Below, piece by piece: positions 35,341-43,138 of a stretch of DNA of 64,000 bases. The translations under genes were made by a program, and so were the position numbers. The first letter of the stretch is position 1. Each line of letters starts with the position of its first letter. The stretch covers positions 140,082 through 204,081 of the forward strand of contig NZ_AUAS01000014.1 of NCBI RefSeq assembly GCF_000428845.1. Direction: 5' to 3'. The notes under the pieces are model-generated. The model made no database searches. It was not told where the DNA came from and was given only the letters and a program-made list of their open reading frames with translations. Source of the DNA: Dyadobacter alkalitolerans DSM 23607. Lineage in GTDB: Bacteria; Bacteroidota; Bacteroidia; Cytophagales; Spirosomataceae.

Positions 35341-37554
35341 TTAATTCGCCAGCTCGGATAAAAACTTGATACGCATAAGCCGTAATTCTTCTTCGCTAAT
35401 TTCGTCATTGGCAAATTCTCCCAATGCCGCGGCTATATTGTCCGTTTCAGCAGTCATGAAATAGTCATATATATCCTGCTGTCTTTCCCGGTCAATCACC
35501 TGATTGATATAATAATCAAGATTCAGCTTTGTTCCGGAATAGCAGATATGTTCAACTTCTTCGATAACATCTGCGAGAGCCAGATCTTTAACTTCTGCGA
35601 TTTCATCCAGGCTTACCTTGCGGTCGACTTGCTGAATGATGAATATTTTGATTTTAGATTTATTGACAGTCGACTTAATAACGACATCTTTCGCTGTTTC
35701 AATCTCATTCTCTTCAACATAACGGGTGATCAGGTCAAGGAACTGACGGCCGAATTTCTGCACCTTACCCATTCCGACGCCATTGATCTGCGCCATTTCC
35801 TGCTGGGTAGTCGGATAAGTCGTTGCCATTTCTTCCAGAGACGGATCCTGGAAAATAACGTAAGGAGGCAGATTTTTCTCCTTAGCAACCTTTTTCCTAA
35901 GCGCTTTCAGCATTCCTAGAAGCGCTTCGTCATAAGCATGCGCACTCCCGCCTCCGGCAGCCGCATCCTTGTCATCATCCTCCGGTTTTATTTCCTCTTC
36001 ATCAAAATTATGGTCTTTATGAAGCGTAACCGGATAGGGATCGTTCAAGTAATTTGCACCTTTTTCACCCAGTTTGATCACCCCGTAATTTTCAATGTCT
36101 TTTTCGAGATAATTAAAAATCACAAGCTGACGAATGGTCGAGATCCAGTATTCCCGGGACTCACTGATTTCTAATCCTTTCCCATACACATCAAGCTGAT
36201 CGTGCTCGTAGCTTTTAACATATTGGTTTTCAGTAGCCGTCAGGACGTCCGCAATGTGCTCGCAGTCGAATCGCTGCTCAGTCAGCTGAACGGCTCTCAG
36301 AACGAGAATTACACCGTCCTGAACCTTTGTTTTCTCCGTTGACTTGATGCAGTTATCACAAAACCCGCAATCTTTTTCCAGATACTCACCAAAATAGCTT
36401 AAAAGCTGCCTTCTCCGGCAAACGCCCAAGGTGGAATATGCCACCATTTCGTTCAGCAAATGGCGTGCATTGTCCCTTTCGGTGACGGTTTTATCTTTAT
36501 TGAATTTTTCGAGCTTCTGAATGTCCTCATAGCTGTAAAACATCAGGCAATTTCCTTCCAGGCCATCGCGTCCTGCCCGGCCGGTTTCCTGGTAATAACC
36601 TTCCAGCGACTTGGGAACATCATAATGTATCACAAAACGAACATCCGGCTTGTCAATTCCCATCCCGAATGCAATCGTTGCCACAATAACGTCCGCCTCT
36701 TCATTCAGAAACGCATCCTGGTTTGCCATGCGTGTGTTGCTGTCCAATCCGGCATGATACGGTAATGCACGAACGTCGTTAACGCGAAGCAGTTCAGCCA
36801 CTTCCTCCACCGTCTTTCTGCTGAGGCAATAAACAATTCCTGATTTGCCTTTATTGTTACGGACGTAACGGATCAGCTGTTTTTTAACATCCTTTTTGGG
36901 GCGGATTTCGTAGTAAAGATTTTTCCGGTTAAATGAGGATTTAAATGTTTCCGCCTCCTCCATCTGGAGATTTTTACGAATGTCCTGCTGCACTTTTGGG
37001 GTTGCAGTAGCGGTAAGCGCGATAATGGGGAGGTTACCAATATTTTCAATGATCCCGTAAATACGTCGGTATTCAGGCCTGAAATCGTGTCCCCATTCCG
37101 AAATACAATGTGCCTCATCGATAGCGACAAATGATATCTTTGCTTTTTTAAGAAAATCCAGGTTATCTTCTTTCGTAAGTGACTCAGGAGCAATGTATAG
37201 CAGTTTGAGGCTTCCATCCAGTGCATCACTTTTTACCCGCGTAATTTCAGATTTGGTAAGCGTAGAGTTGAGAAACTGAGCATTGATGCCGAAAGCAGTC
37301 AACTGGTCGACCTGGTTCTTCATTAATGCGATAAGCGGCGATATAACGATGGTAAGACCATCGCTGACAAGAGCAGGCAATTGATAGCAAAGCGATTTTC
37401 CAGCTCCGGTTGGCATGATTACAAAAGTATTCTTACCAAGCAGGATGTTTTGAATGATAACTTCTTGCTCACCCCGGAATTGACTGTACCCAAAAATTTC
37501 TTTTAGTCTTTCTTTTAACGTGTCTAAAACGACTGCATCAACATTATTTACCAT
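35341..37554 (-). CDS. recQ: ATP-dependent DNA helicase RecQ
   Basis: A 737-residue 3'-5' DNA helicase for recombination and repair. Motif I is MPTGAGKSLCYQLPAL, motif II DEAHCISEWGHDFRPEY, motif VI QETGRAGRDG. The RecQ-C zinc domain has CRRRQLLSYFGEYLEKDCGFCDNC. An HRDC domain (about 530-605) with NGVGMGKVQKFG follows a DDDKDAAAGGGS linker. The last 120 residues are an extra helical domain (RQC-like/HTH type) common in Bacteroidota RecQ. It is divergent from kdsD with a 92-base gap. Confidence 0.97.
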   Translation of the reverse strand: MVNNVDAVVLDTLKERLKEIFGYSQFRGEQEVIIQNILLGKNTFVIMPTGAGKSLCYQLPALVSDGLTIVISPLIALMKNQVDQLTAFGINAQFLNSTLTKSEITRVKSDALDGSLKLLYIAPESLTKEDNLDFLKKAKISFVAIDEAHCISEWGHDFRPEYRRIYGIIENIGNLPIIALTATATPKVQQDIRKNLQMEEAETFKSSFNRKNLYYEIRPKKDVKKQLIRYVRNNKGKSGIVYCLSRKTVEEVAELLRVNDVRALPYHAGLDSNTRMANQDAFLNEEADVIVATIAFGMGIDKPDVRFVIHYDVPKSLEGYYQETGRAGRDGLEGNCLMFYSYEDIQKLEKFNKDKTVTERDNARHLLNEMVAYSTLGVCRRRQLLSYFGEYLEKDCGFCDNCIKSTEKTKVQDGVILVLRAVQLTEQRFDCEHIADVLTATENQYVKSYEHDQLDVYGKGLEISESREYWISTIRQLVIFNYLEKDIENYGVIKLGEKGANYLNDPYPVTLHKDHNFDEEEIKPEDDDKDAAAGGGSAHAYDEALLGMLKALRKKVAKEKNLPPYVIFQDPSLEEMATTYPTTQQEMAQINGVGMGKVQKFGRQFLDLITRYVEENEIETAKDVVIKSTVNKSKIKIFIIQQVDRKVSLDEIAEVKDLALADVIEEVEHICYSGTKLNLDYYINQVIDRERQQDIYDYFMTAETDNIAAALGEFANDEISEEELRLMRIKFLSELAN

Positions 37555-37588
37555 ACTCTGTTAACAAAATGGTTATCCCAAACTTCTA

Positions 37589-37596
37589 TATCTTTG
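37589..37596 (+). promoter_or_regulatory. Candidate -7 box of kdsD
   Basis: TATCTTTG is an exact match to TAnnTTTG, 50 bases before the kdsD start, in the recQ-kdsD divergent gap. No clear -33 TTG. Confidence 0.4.
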
Positions 37597-37646
37597 CTTT
37601 TGAAATTAAAAATCCCATTGGTTCCCAATAAAACTGTGTTTCAGAT

Positions 37647-38621
37647 TTGAAATTAATAAAAAATATTCAGTCAATAGCAAAAGAAGTATTACGGCAAGAG
37701 GCGGAAGCATTGCATAATCTGATCGGATTGATTGATGAAAAATTTGAAAACTGCGTATATGCTATTATTAACTGCGGAGGTCGCGTGGTTGTGTCAGGAG
37801 TGGGCAAAAGCGCCATTGTCGGGCAAAAAATAGTTGCTACTTTAAACTCCACCGGAACGCCCGCGCTCTTCATGCACGCTGCAGACGCCATTCATGGTGA
37901 CCTGGGCATGATCCAGGACAATGATGTGGTCATCGTCATCTCCCGGAGTGGTGACACTGCCGAAATCAAGGTGCTTATCCCCCTTTTGAAACGCACCGGC
38001 GTAACCATGATCGCCATGGTAAGCAACAAGGATTCCTACCTGGCCAAAAATGCAGATCACATCCTGCACGCCTTCGCCCCCGAAGAAGCGGATCCACTAA
38101 ACCTTGCGCCTACCACAAGCACTTCGGTAACGATGGCTTTAGGCGATGCATTAGCGATTTGCTTACTGGAAGCCAGGGGTTTTACACACGATGATTTTGC
38201 AAAATTTCATCCGGGCGGTGCATTGGGTAAAAGGCTTTACCTGAAAATCTGTGACATCTATCCGCATAATGCATTGCCAATGGTCTCCGAAAATGCTGGC
38301 TTGCAGGAAATTATACTGGAAATGACTTCTAAAAGGCTTGGCGCAACGGCAGTCAACAACGCAGATGGCAAAATGGCCGGGATCATCACAGACGGAGATC
38401 TGCGGCGAATGTTGGAGCAGCACGACGGCGGCAACATTCTGCATCTCAAAGCCCGCGACATCATGACCAAATCGCCCATTTCCGTCTCGCCGGATGAATA
38501 CGCTGTAAAGGCGCTTGAACTCATGCAAACCCGCAGCATCACGCAGGTCGTGGTTGTAGAAGAGGATGCTATTTTAGGCTTTGTGCATCTGCATGATTTG
38601 TTGCGGGAAGGGTTGGTGTAG
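37647..38621 (+). CDS. kdsD: Arabinose-5-phosphate isomerase (KpsF/GutQ family)
   Basis: Converts ribulose 5-phosphate to arabinose 5-phosphate, the first step to Kdo for lipopolysaccharide. The 324 residues form a SIS domain (about 35-180; VVVSGVGKSAIVGQKI, LNSTGTPALFMHAADAIHGDLGM, PTTSTSVTMALGDALA) and two CBS domains (about 205-320). HPGGALGKRL lies between them. The start is a TTG at 37647; no in-frame ATG or GTG gives a full SIS domain. It is monocistronic and ends 11 bases before the 32-bp palindrome. No other kds gene is nearby. Confidence 0.94.
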   Translation: MKLIKNIQSIAKEVLRQEAEALHNLIGLIDEKFENCVYAIINCGGRVVVSGVGKSAIVGQKIVATLNSTGTPALFMHAADAIHGDLGMIQDNDVVIVISRSGDTAEIKVLIPLLKRTGVTMIAMVSNKDSYLAKNADHILHAFAPEEADPLNLAPTTSTSVTMALGDALAICLLEARGFTHDDFAKFHPGGALGKRLYLKICDIYPHNALPMVSENAGLQEIILEMTSKRLGATAVNNADGKMAGIITDGDLRRMLEQHDGGNILHLKARDIMTKSPISVSPDEYAVKALELMQTRSITQVVVVEEDAILGFVHLHDLLREGLV

Positions 38622-38632
38622 GCTCGCTAAAT

Positions 38633-38710
38633 GCCCTGTCAGCCTGAGCGGAGACGAAGGCGCGCTACTCCTGGGTAACGCGCCTTCGTCTCCGCTCAGG
38701 CTGACAGGGC
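38633..38710. repeat. Perfect 32-bp inverted repeat (palindromic element)
   Basis: Arms 38633-38664 and 38679-38710 are exact reverse complements over 32 bases. After one mismatch a 3-bp inner helix (TAC/GTA) leaves a 6-base loop. The arms are GC-rich, contain CCTGAGCGGAGACGAAGG, and no T-run follows on either strand. It fills the gap between the convergent kdsD and DUF4293 genes, so it may stop transcription, but it is much longer than the other terminators here. It resembles dispersed palindromic repeats (REP/MITE-like) more than an ordinary terminator. Confidence 0.85.
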
Positions 38711-38718
38711 GCATTTCA

Positions 38719-39195
38719 CTACCTAAACCGCTTCGACTGCTGCACTTCCCGCTCGTCCTTTCTAATAAAACGATTCGCGAAAACATTCGCCAGCATGGAT
38801 CCTACTAGCCCATAAAACCCGATTTCGTAGTTTCCAGGCAGGTTTGGATCGAAGAGCTTTGCGGTTTTATAAAAGGTGAAATAGATTATCAACCCCATGA
38901 TGACGGTCATCAAAATGGAGTTTACTGCGCAAAGGGCGGATTGTAGAACCCTGTTTTTATATTGCAATATGGCATAAGCTGCGACTCCGGCAACCAGAAT
39001 AGCTAGAATGATTAGGTAATAAACGGGTGTAATGTTCGACTGCACGGCGCTGATCTGGTGTGTCAGTTTGATCGCAGTCAAATCTGCTCTTTCCTCACCT
39101 GCTAGGGAAACTTTTGACCAGATTGGAAACGCAAGAAATATACCCATTCCGATTACGGTAAGGGCTAAAAAAACGGTCTGAATTCTTTGTAACAT
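38719..39195 (-). CDS. DUF4293 four-helix membrane protein
   Basis: A 158-residue membrane protein of the DUF4293 family, found in Bacteroidota. It starts MLQRIQTVFLALTVIGMGIF, the family signature. Four transmembrane helices are visible at about 7-24, 57-78, 84-106 and 122-142, ending with a basic, Gln-rich tail. No catalytic motif is present and its role is unknown. rimO starts upstream in the same direction with a 70-base gap. Confidence 0.85.
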   Translation of the reverse strand: MLQRIQTVFLALTVIGMGIFLAFPIWSKVSLAGEERADLTAIKLTHQISAVQSNITPVYYLIILAILVAGVAAYAILQYKNRVLQSALCAVNSILMTVIMGLIIYFTFYKTAKLFDPNLPGNYEIGFYGLVGSMLANVFANRFIRKDEREVQQSKRFR

Positions 39196-39265
39196 ATTTT
39201 TTTAAATTGAGCTTTTCTCGAATAAGCCGCAAATGTAATAAAGACAAATGAGTGGGAAAGCGTTA

Positions 39266-40576
39266 TCAGGAAATAACCGTTCCGTAAAGATCAAATTCCT
39301 CAGCCGATGTAATGTTAACATTGGCAAAATCCCCTAACCGAACGTACTGACTTGCCGGCACAAGCACTTCATTGTCAACCTCAGGCGAGTCGAATTCCGT
39401 GCGGCCAATAAAATGCCCGCCTTCTTTGCGATCGAAAAGGACTTTGTAAGTATTGCCGATTTTTTTCTGGTTCAATTCGTACGAAATGCCTTGTTGCAGC
39501 TCCATGATGGCATCCGCGCGTTCCTGTTTGATTTCGGCAGGAATGTCGTCGGGCAGCGTGTATGAATGTGTATTGTCTTCGTGAGAATATTGAAATGCTC
39601 CTAAACGGTCGAAACGCATTTTTTCAACGAAATCATAGGTTTCGTCAAAAAGCGCTTCCGTTTCGCCGGGGTGGCCTACGATCAATGTGGTCCTTAATGT
39701 AATGTCAGGCACTTTGGCGCGGATCGTTTCGATCAATGCTTCCGTTTTTTCTCTGGTAATCCCGCGACGCATGGATTTCAAAATCTCTGTTGAACCTGTT
39801 TGCAAAGGCATATCCAGATATTTGCAAATGTTGCTGCGCTCGTTCATGATGTCCAGAATGTCCATCGGAAATCCGGCCGGATAAGCATATTGCAACCTGA
39901 TCCACTCAATGCCTTCCACATCTGAAAGTTGAGCCAGCAGGTCGGAAAGGTTTCTTTTCTTATAAATATCAAGACCGTAGTAAGTCAGGTCCTGGGCAAT
40001 GAGGATCAGTTCTTTGGTGCCACGTTTAGCCAGTGATCTTGCTTCCTTGACAAGCTCTTCAATCGAGCGGGAAACGTGACCGCCGCGCATAATGGGAATT
40101 GCACAAAAACTGCAAGGGCGATCGCAACCTTCGGCGATTTTCAGGTAAGCGTAGTGGGTAGGCGTGGTTAACAAACGCTCGCCGACCAGTTCATGCTTGT
40201 AATCAGCTTTCAGCGTTTTGAGTAAACGTGGCAGCTCATTGGTCCCGAACCAGGCGTCTACAGTTGGTATTTCTAGGGAAAGCTCGTCTTTGTATCTGTG
40301 TGATAAACAGCCTGTAACATAAACTTTATCCACCATTCCGGCTGCTTTTGCATCGGCATAGCGCAAGATTGTGTTAATGGATTCCTCCTTAGCATTATCT
40401 ATAAATCCACAGGTGTTAATCACAACAATCTGCGAATCATCCTTTTTCGACTCATGATCAACGGCGAATCCATTTCCTTTGAGCTGCGTATAAAGCACCT
40501 CTGAATCCACCAGGTTTTTAGAACAACCCAGCGTTACAATATTGACTTTATTCTTAACTATTCCTTTGGTTTTCAT
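39266..40576 (-). CDS. rimO: Ribosomal protein S12 methylthiotransferase
   Basis: Radical-SAM enzyme that adds a methylthio group to a conserved Asp of ribosomal protein S12. The 436 residues show the N-terminal UPF0004 domain with TLGCSKNLVDSEVL and three Cys for the auxiliary cluster. The radical-SAM motif is CDRPCSFC near residue 150, with the typical AEGCDRPCSFCAIP context, and a C-terminal TRAM domain (about 370-436). The SKN after the first Cys separates RimO from MiaB. It follows ftsY, as in many Bacteroidota, with a 121-base gap that holds a possible weak -7 box. Confidence 0.96.
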   Translation of the reverse strand: MKTKGIVKNKVNIVTLGCSKNLVDSEVLYTQLKGNGFAVDHESKKDDSQIVVINTCGFIDNAKEESINTILRYADAKAAGMVDKVYVTGCLSHRYKDELSLEIPTVDAWFGTNELPRLLKTLKADYKHELVGERLLTTPTHYAYLKIAEGCDRPCSFCAIPIMRGGHVSRSIEELVKEARSLAKRGTKELILIAQDLTYYGLDIYKKRNLSDLLAQLSDVEGIEWIRLQYAYPAGFPMDILDIMNERSNICKYLDMPLQTGSTEILKSMRRGITREKTEALIETIRAKVPDITLRTTLIVGHPGETEALFDETYDFVEKMRFDRLGAFQYSHEDNTHSYTLPDDIPAEIKQERADAIMELQQGISYELNQKKIGNTYKVLFDRKEGGHFIGRTEFDSPEVDNEVLVPASQYVRLGDFANVNITSAEEFDLYGTVIS

Positions 40577-40697
40577 TAGAGTTAGCTATCAGCGCCGGGC
40601 TTTTAGCTTTAAGTGATAATAAAAATGCAGACGTCACATGAAAGTGACTGATAATGAACGGCGAAACGGGGTGCAAAGTTCGGTAAAAATGGATCGC

Positions 40698-41660
40698 TTA
40701 GCGAATCTTCTTAAACAGAGAATCCACAAACTCTGCCCGGTCGAAAACTTGCAGGTCGTCCATTTTTTCTCCTACGCCTATGTATTTGACGGGGATTTTG
40801 AACTCGTCTGAAATGCCGATTACGACGCCGCCTTTGGCTGTTCCGTCGAGTTTTGTGATGGCTAATGCGGTGATTTCTGTGACCTTGGTGAATTCCCTGG
40901 CTTGGATTACAGCATTCTGGCCTGTGCTGCCGTCAAGAACGAGCAGGACTTCGTGAGGTGAATCCGGGATGATCTTTTGCATGACGCGCTTGATCTTTGA
41001 AAGCTCGTTCATGAGGTTCACTTTCGTATGTAAACGTCCGGCCGTGTCGATAATGATCACGTCGGCGCCTGTTTCCATTCCTTTTTTCAATGCGTCATAT
41101 GCCACTGCGGAAGGATCGGTGTTCATGCCGTGGTCGATTACAGGAACGTCAACGCGTTTTCCCCAGAGTTTGAGCTGTTCTACTGCCGCAGCGCGAAATG
41201 TATCCGCGGCGCCAAGTACAACTTTATGACCATGTTGGTGAAACTGATGCGCAAGCTTTCCGATCGTTGTCGTTTTCCCCACACCATTCACACCAACAAC
41301 CATAATGACATAAGGTTTGGGTAGATGCTTCGTTTCGAAGCTGTCGCGAAAGTCTACAGATTTATTTTCGGTAAGCAGTGCGGCAATTTCTTCACGCAGA
41401 ATGCCATCCAATTCGGCCGTGGTGGCATATTTGTCTCTCGCAACCCGCTCCTCAATCCGCTTAATTACCTTTACAGTGGTCTCAACGCCTACATCCGAAC
41501 TTACCAGGATGTCTTCGAGCTCGTCCAGAACATCTTCGTCAATTGTGGTTTTACCAACAATGGCGCGGGAAAGTTTACCAAAGAAACTGTCTTTGGTTTT
41601 TTCCAGGCCTTTGTCCAATGTTTCTTTTTTCTCTTTTGAAAAAAAACCAAATAAGCTCAT
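40698..41660 (-). CDS. ftsY: Signal recognition particle receptor FtsY
   Basis: GTPase that docks SRP-ribosome complexes at the membrane. The 320 residues are the NG domain with a very short acidic A region. G1 is VGVNGVGKTTTIGKL, the DTFRAAA element follows, G3 is IDTAGRLHTK and G4 is TKLDGTAKGG. I chose the ATG at 41660 (MSLFGFFSKEKKETLD), the usual Bacteroidota start. The open frame above it (to 41756) runs through a terminator hairpin and is not coding. It has its own -7 box. Confidence 0.96.
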   Translation of the reverse strand: MSLFGFFSKEKKETLDKGLEKTKDSFFGKLSRAIVGKTTIDEDVLDELEDILVSSDVGVETTVKVIKRIEERVARDKYATTAELDGILREEIAALLTENKSVDFRDSFETKHLPKPYVIMVVGVNGVGKTTTIGKLAHQFHQHGHKVVLGAADTFRAAAVEQLKLWGKRVDVPVIDHGMNTDPSAVAYDALKKGMETGADVIIIDTAGRLHTKVNLMNELSKIKRVMQKIIPDSPHEVLLVLDGSTGQNAVIQAREFTKVTEITALAITKLDGTAKGGVVIGISDEFKIPVKYIGVGEKMDDLQVFDRAEFVDSLFKKIR

Positions 41661-41702
41661 ATGGTGTGATTGGGGTAAGTTCTGTAATTGTGTAAGTGCG
41701 CC

Positions 41703-41710
41703 CAAAAATA
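41703..41710 (-). promoter_or_regulatory. Candidate -7 box of ftsY
   Basis: TATTTTTG on the minus strand matches TAnnTTTG, 42 bases before the ftsY ATG. It overlaps the T-run after the hairpin at 41717-41740. Confidence 0.35.
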
Positions 41711-41716
41711 AAACAA

Positions 41717-41740
41717 AAAAAGTCCCAAAAGGGACTTTTT
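41717..41740 (-). terminator. Intrinsic terminator of the rpmG-DUF4295 unit
   Basis: A perfect 10-bp stem (41717-41726 with 41731-41740), 4-base loop, and a long T-rich tail on the minus strand. Confidence 0.8.
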
Positions 41741-41813
41741 GTAAACTTGATATCACACATCGACCGCCCGGCGACTCGGTTCACTAAGTGGGACGAGTGC
41801 AATCAATGTCAGT

Positions 41814-41966
41814 CTAGTTCTTTAGGGCGCCTTGAACACCGTCCAAAGGAACGATTTCTTCTTTGAAGGTATAAGCTCCTGTTTTTGGAGATTTTACAGC
41901 CTTAATAACCTTGGCGAATGCTTTACCGCCTTCTTTTTTCAGGGTAGCAACTACTTTCTTTGCCAT
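41814..41966 (-). CDS. DUF4295 small basic protein
   Basis: A 50-residue protein found by reading the strand directly: MAKKVVATLKKEGGKAFAKV, then VKSPKTGAYTFKEEIVP and the end DGVQGALKN, stop at 41814. This is the DUF4295 family, always next to rpmG in Bacteroidota and often called a probable ribosomal or ribosome-associated protein; its role is not known to me. It is very basic. It follows rpmG by 28 bases and precedes a terminator. Confidence 0.92.
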   Translation of the reverse strand: MAKKVVATLKKEGGKAFAKVIKAVKSPKTGAYTFKEEIVPLDGVQGALKN

Positions 41967-41994
41967 GTCTGTATATCTTTTAAAGTTAAAAAAC

Positions 41995-42177
41995 TTATTT
42001 AATTTCTTTGTGGACTGTATAGCGTCTCAGGAATGAATTGAATTTTTTCAATTCCATACGGCCAGGCGTATTTTTCCGATTTTTTGTAGTCACATAACGT
42101 GACATTCCAGGAACACCACTATCTTTTTGTTCTGTGCATTCCAATATAACCTGTACTCTATTACCTTTCTTAGCCAT
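41995..42177 (-). CDS. rpmG: 50S ribosomal protein L33
   Basis: A 60-residue L33. It begins MAKKGNRVQVILECTEQK and ends NSFLRRYTVHKEIK, with the Tyr-Val-Thr-x-Lys-Asn core. The two CxxC pairs of zinc-binding L33 are missing, so it is the zinc-independent form, as is L28 at 19.4 kb. First gene of the rpmG-DUF4295 unit, directly under a very good promoter. Confidence 0.97.
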   Translation of the reverse strand: MAKKGNRVQVILECTEQKDSGVPGMSRYVTTKNRKNTPGRMELKKFNSFLRRYTVHKEIK

Positions 42178-42207
42178 TGCTTTACATCGTTTTTACAAAT
42201 AGGACTG

Positions 42208-42238
42208 CAAAAGTAAGAACATTTACTTTTATTCACAA
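42208..42238 (-). promoter_or_regulatory. Bacteroidota-type promoter of rpmG
   Basis: On the minus strand TTG (42238-42236) and TACTTTTG (42215-42208) are 20 bases apart, an exact match to the -33/-7 consensus. The -7 box ends 30 bases before the ATG. Best promoter in the window. Confidence 0.65.
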
Positions 42239-42451
42239 TGCTCTCTAATAAATTTAGTATATTTTTTGAAAAATTTTATTCCACCCGGTTTTCATTAAGG
42301 TCTTGGTGTACAAATAAATAAGTTGTGCTTATAATCCGCCTAGTTTCAATTTCTGAATTAAATTTGAAGGAAATCTAATGCAAACTTACTTTCTTCGTGT
42401 GCAGTTAGTTTGCAAATCCTTAATCTGGCGGAAATTCTTAATTTAAAAACA

Positions 42452-43051
42452 ATGACTCTTAAAAAAAGTACCCCATTAGCGCTTATAGCTCTGGCGGTTT
42501 CGTTCTTCATTGGTTGCTCTTCACAGGAAGACAAAGATAAATATGATCATTATTACGGATCTGGCAGCAAATCCAGAGAGGAAACGGCGCTTGTAGCTTT
42601 GCAGAACGAAAGAAGAAATCAGCCTGCCCCAGCGCCTGCGGCGGCAGCTTCCGGACAAGGAGCAGCGGCACCGGCAGCCGGGGATTCAGCAAATGCTGGT
42701 TCTGGCGATGCGGCAATTGGTCAGGGAGGTGCGGCAGCGGCAGCTACTAATCCGGATGCAGCGGCGGCTCCTACTGCGGCAGCGGCACCTGCGAAACGCA
42801 AGCCTGTTCCTGCAGACGTTTCGGCATTGCTTAACAAACATGCTTGTCTTGCTTGCCATCAGCCTTATGACAAAGTGATCGGGCCGGCTTATGCGGATGT
42901 TGCCAAGAAAAAATATACATCTGATCAAATTGTAGAACTGGTTCACAGTCCAAAACCGGAACATTGGCCTGGTTACCCGCCGATGGCGCCTATGGCACAC
43001 GTTCCAAAAGGTGATATCGTTGTAATTGCCAACTGGATTAACTCTTTGTAA
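42452..43051 (+). CDS. Cytochrome c lipoprotein with Ala/Pro-rich linker
   Basis: A 199-residue lipoprotein: the signal peptide ends at lipobox FFIGC. Residues about 55-120 are a low-complexity Ala/Gly/Pro linker. A small class I cytochrome c domain follows with heme motif CLACH (Cys132, Cys135, His136) and likely Met ligand in YPPMAPMAHVP. It is close to the cytochrome c551/c552 type and probably carries electrons at the membrane surface. The linker would let the heme domain reach partners away from the membrane (inference). I chose the ATG at 42452. The 274-base region upstream has no other gene. Confidence 0.9.
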   Translation: MTLKKSTPLALIALAVSFFIGCSSQEDKDKYDHYYGSGSKSREETALVALQNERRNQPAPAPAAAASGQGAAAPAAGDSANAGSGDAAIGQGGAAAAATNPDAAAAPTAAAAPAKRKPVPADVSALLNKHACLACHQPYDKVIGPAYADVAKKKYTSDQIVELVHSPKPEHWPGYPPMAPMAHVPKGDIVVIANWINSL

Positions 43052-43073
43052 AATAGGGTTATCAATATTAGAA

Positions 43074-43108
43074 AATACGGGCCGTTCATGCTATGGACGG
43101 CCCGTATT
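43074..43108 (+). terminator. Hairpin terminator of the cytochrome c gene
   Basis: A perfect 12-bp stem (43074-43085 with 43097-43108) extended by three more pairs. It starts 22 bases after the stop. The T-run is short, and the gatB -7 box follows directly. Confidence 0.65.
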
Positions 43109-43110
43109 CG

Positions 43111-43118
43111 TATCTTTG
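43111..43118 (+). promoter_or_regulatory. Candidate -7 box of gatB
   Basis: TATCTTTG matches TAnnTTTG and ends 20 bases before the gatB ATG. The -33 position lies in the hairpin and has no TTG. Confidence 0.35.
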
Positions 43119-43138
43119 CGAACGCATTTTATTATAAT

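Noticed and set aside
41661..41756. N-terminal extension of FtsY
   Set aside because: It runs through a strong terminator hairpin and the candidate promoter.
41761..41813. Possible tRNA or small RNA gene between DUF4295 and ftsY
   Set aside because: No cloverleaf, no T-loop GTTCRA pattern in place. Only one hairpin is supported.
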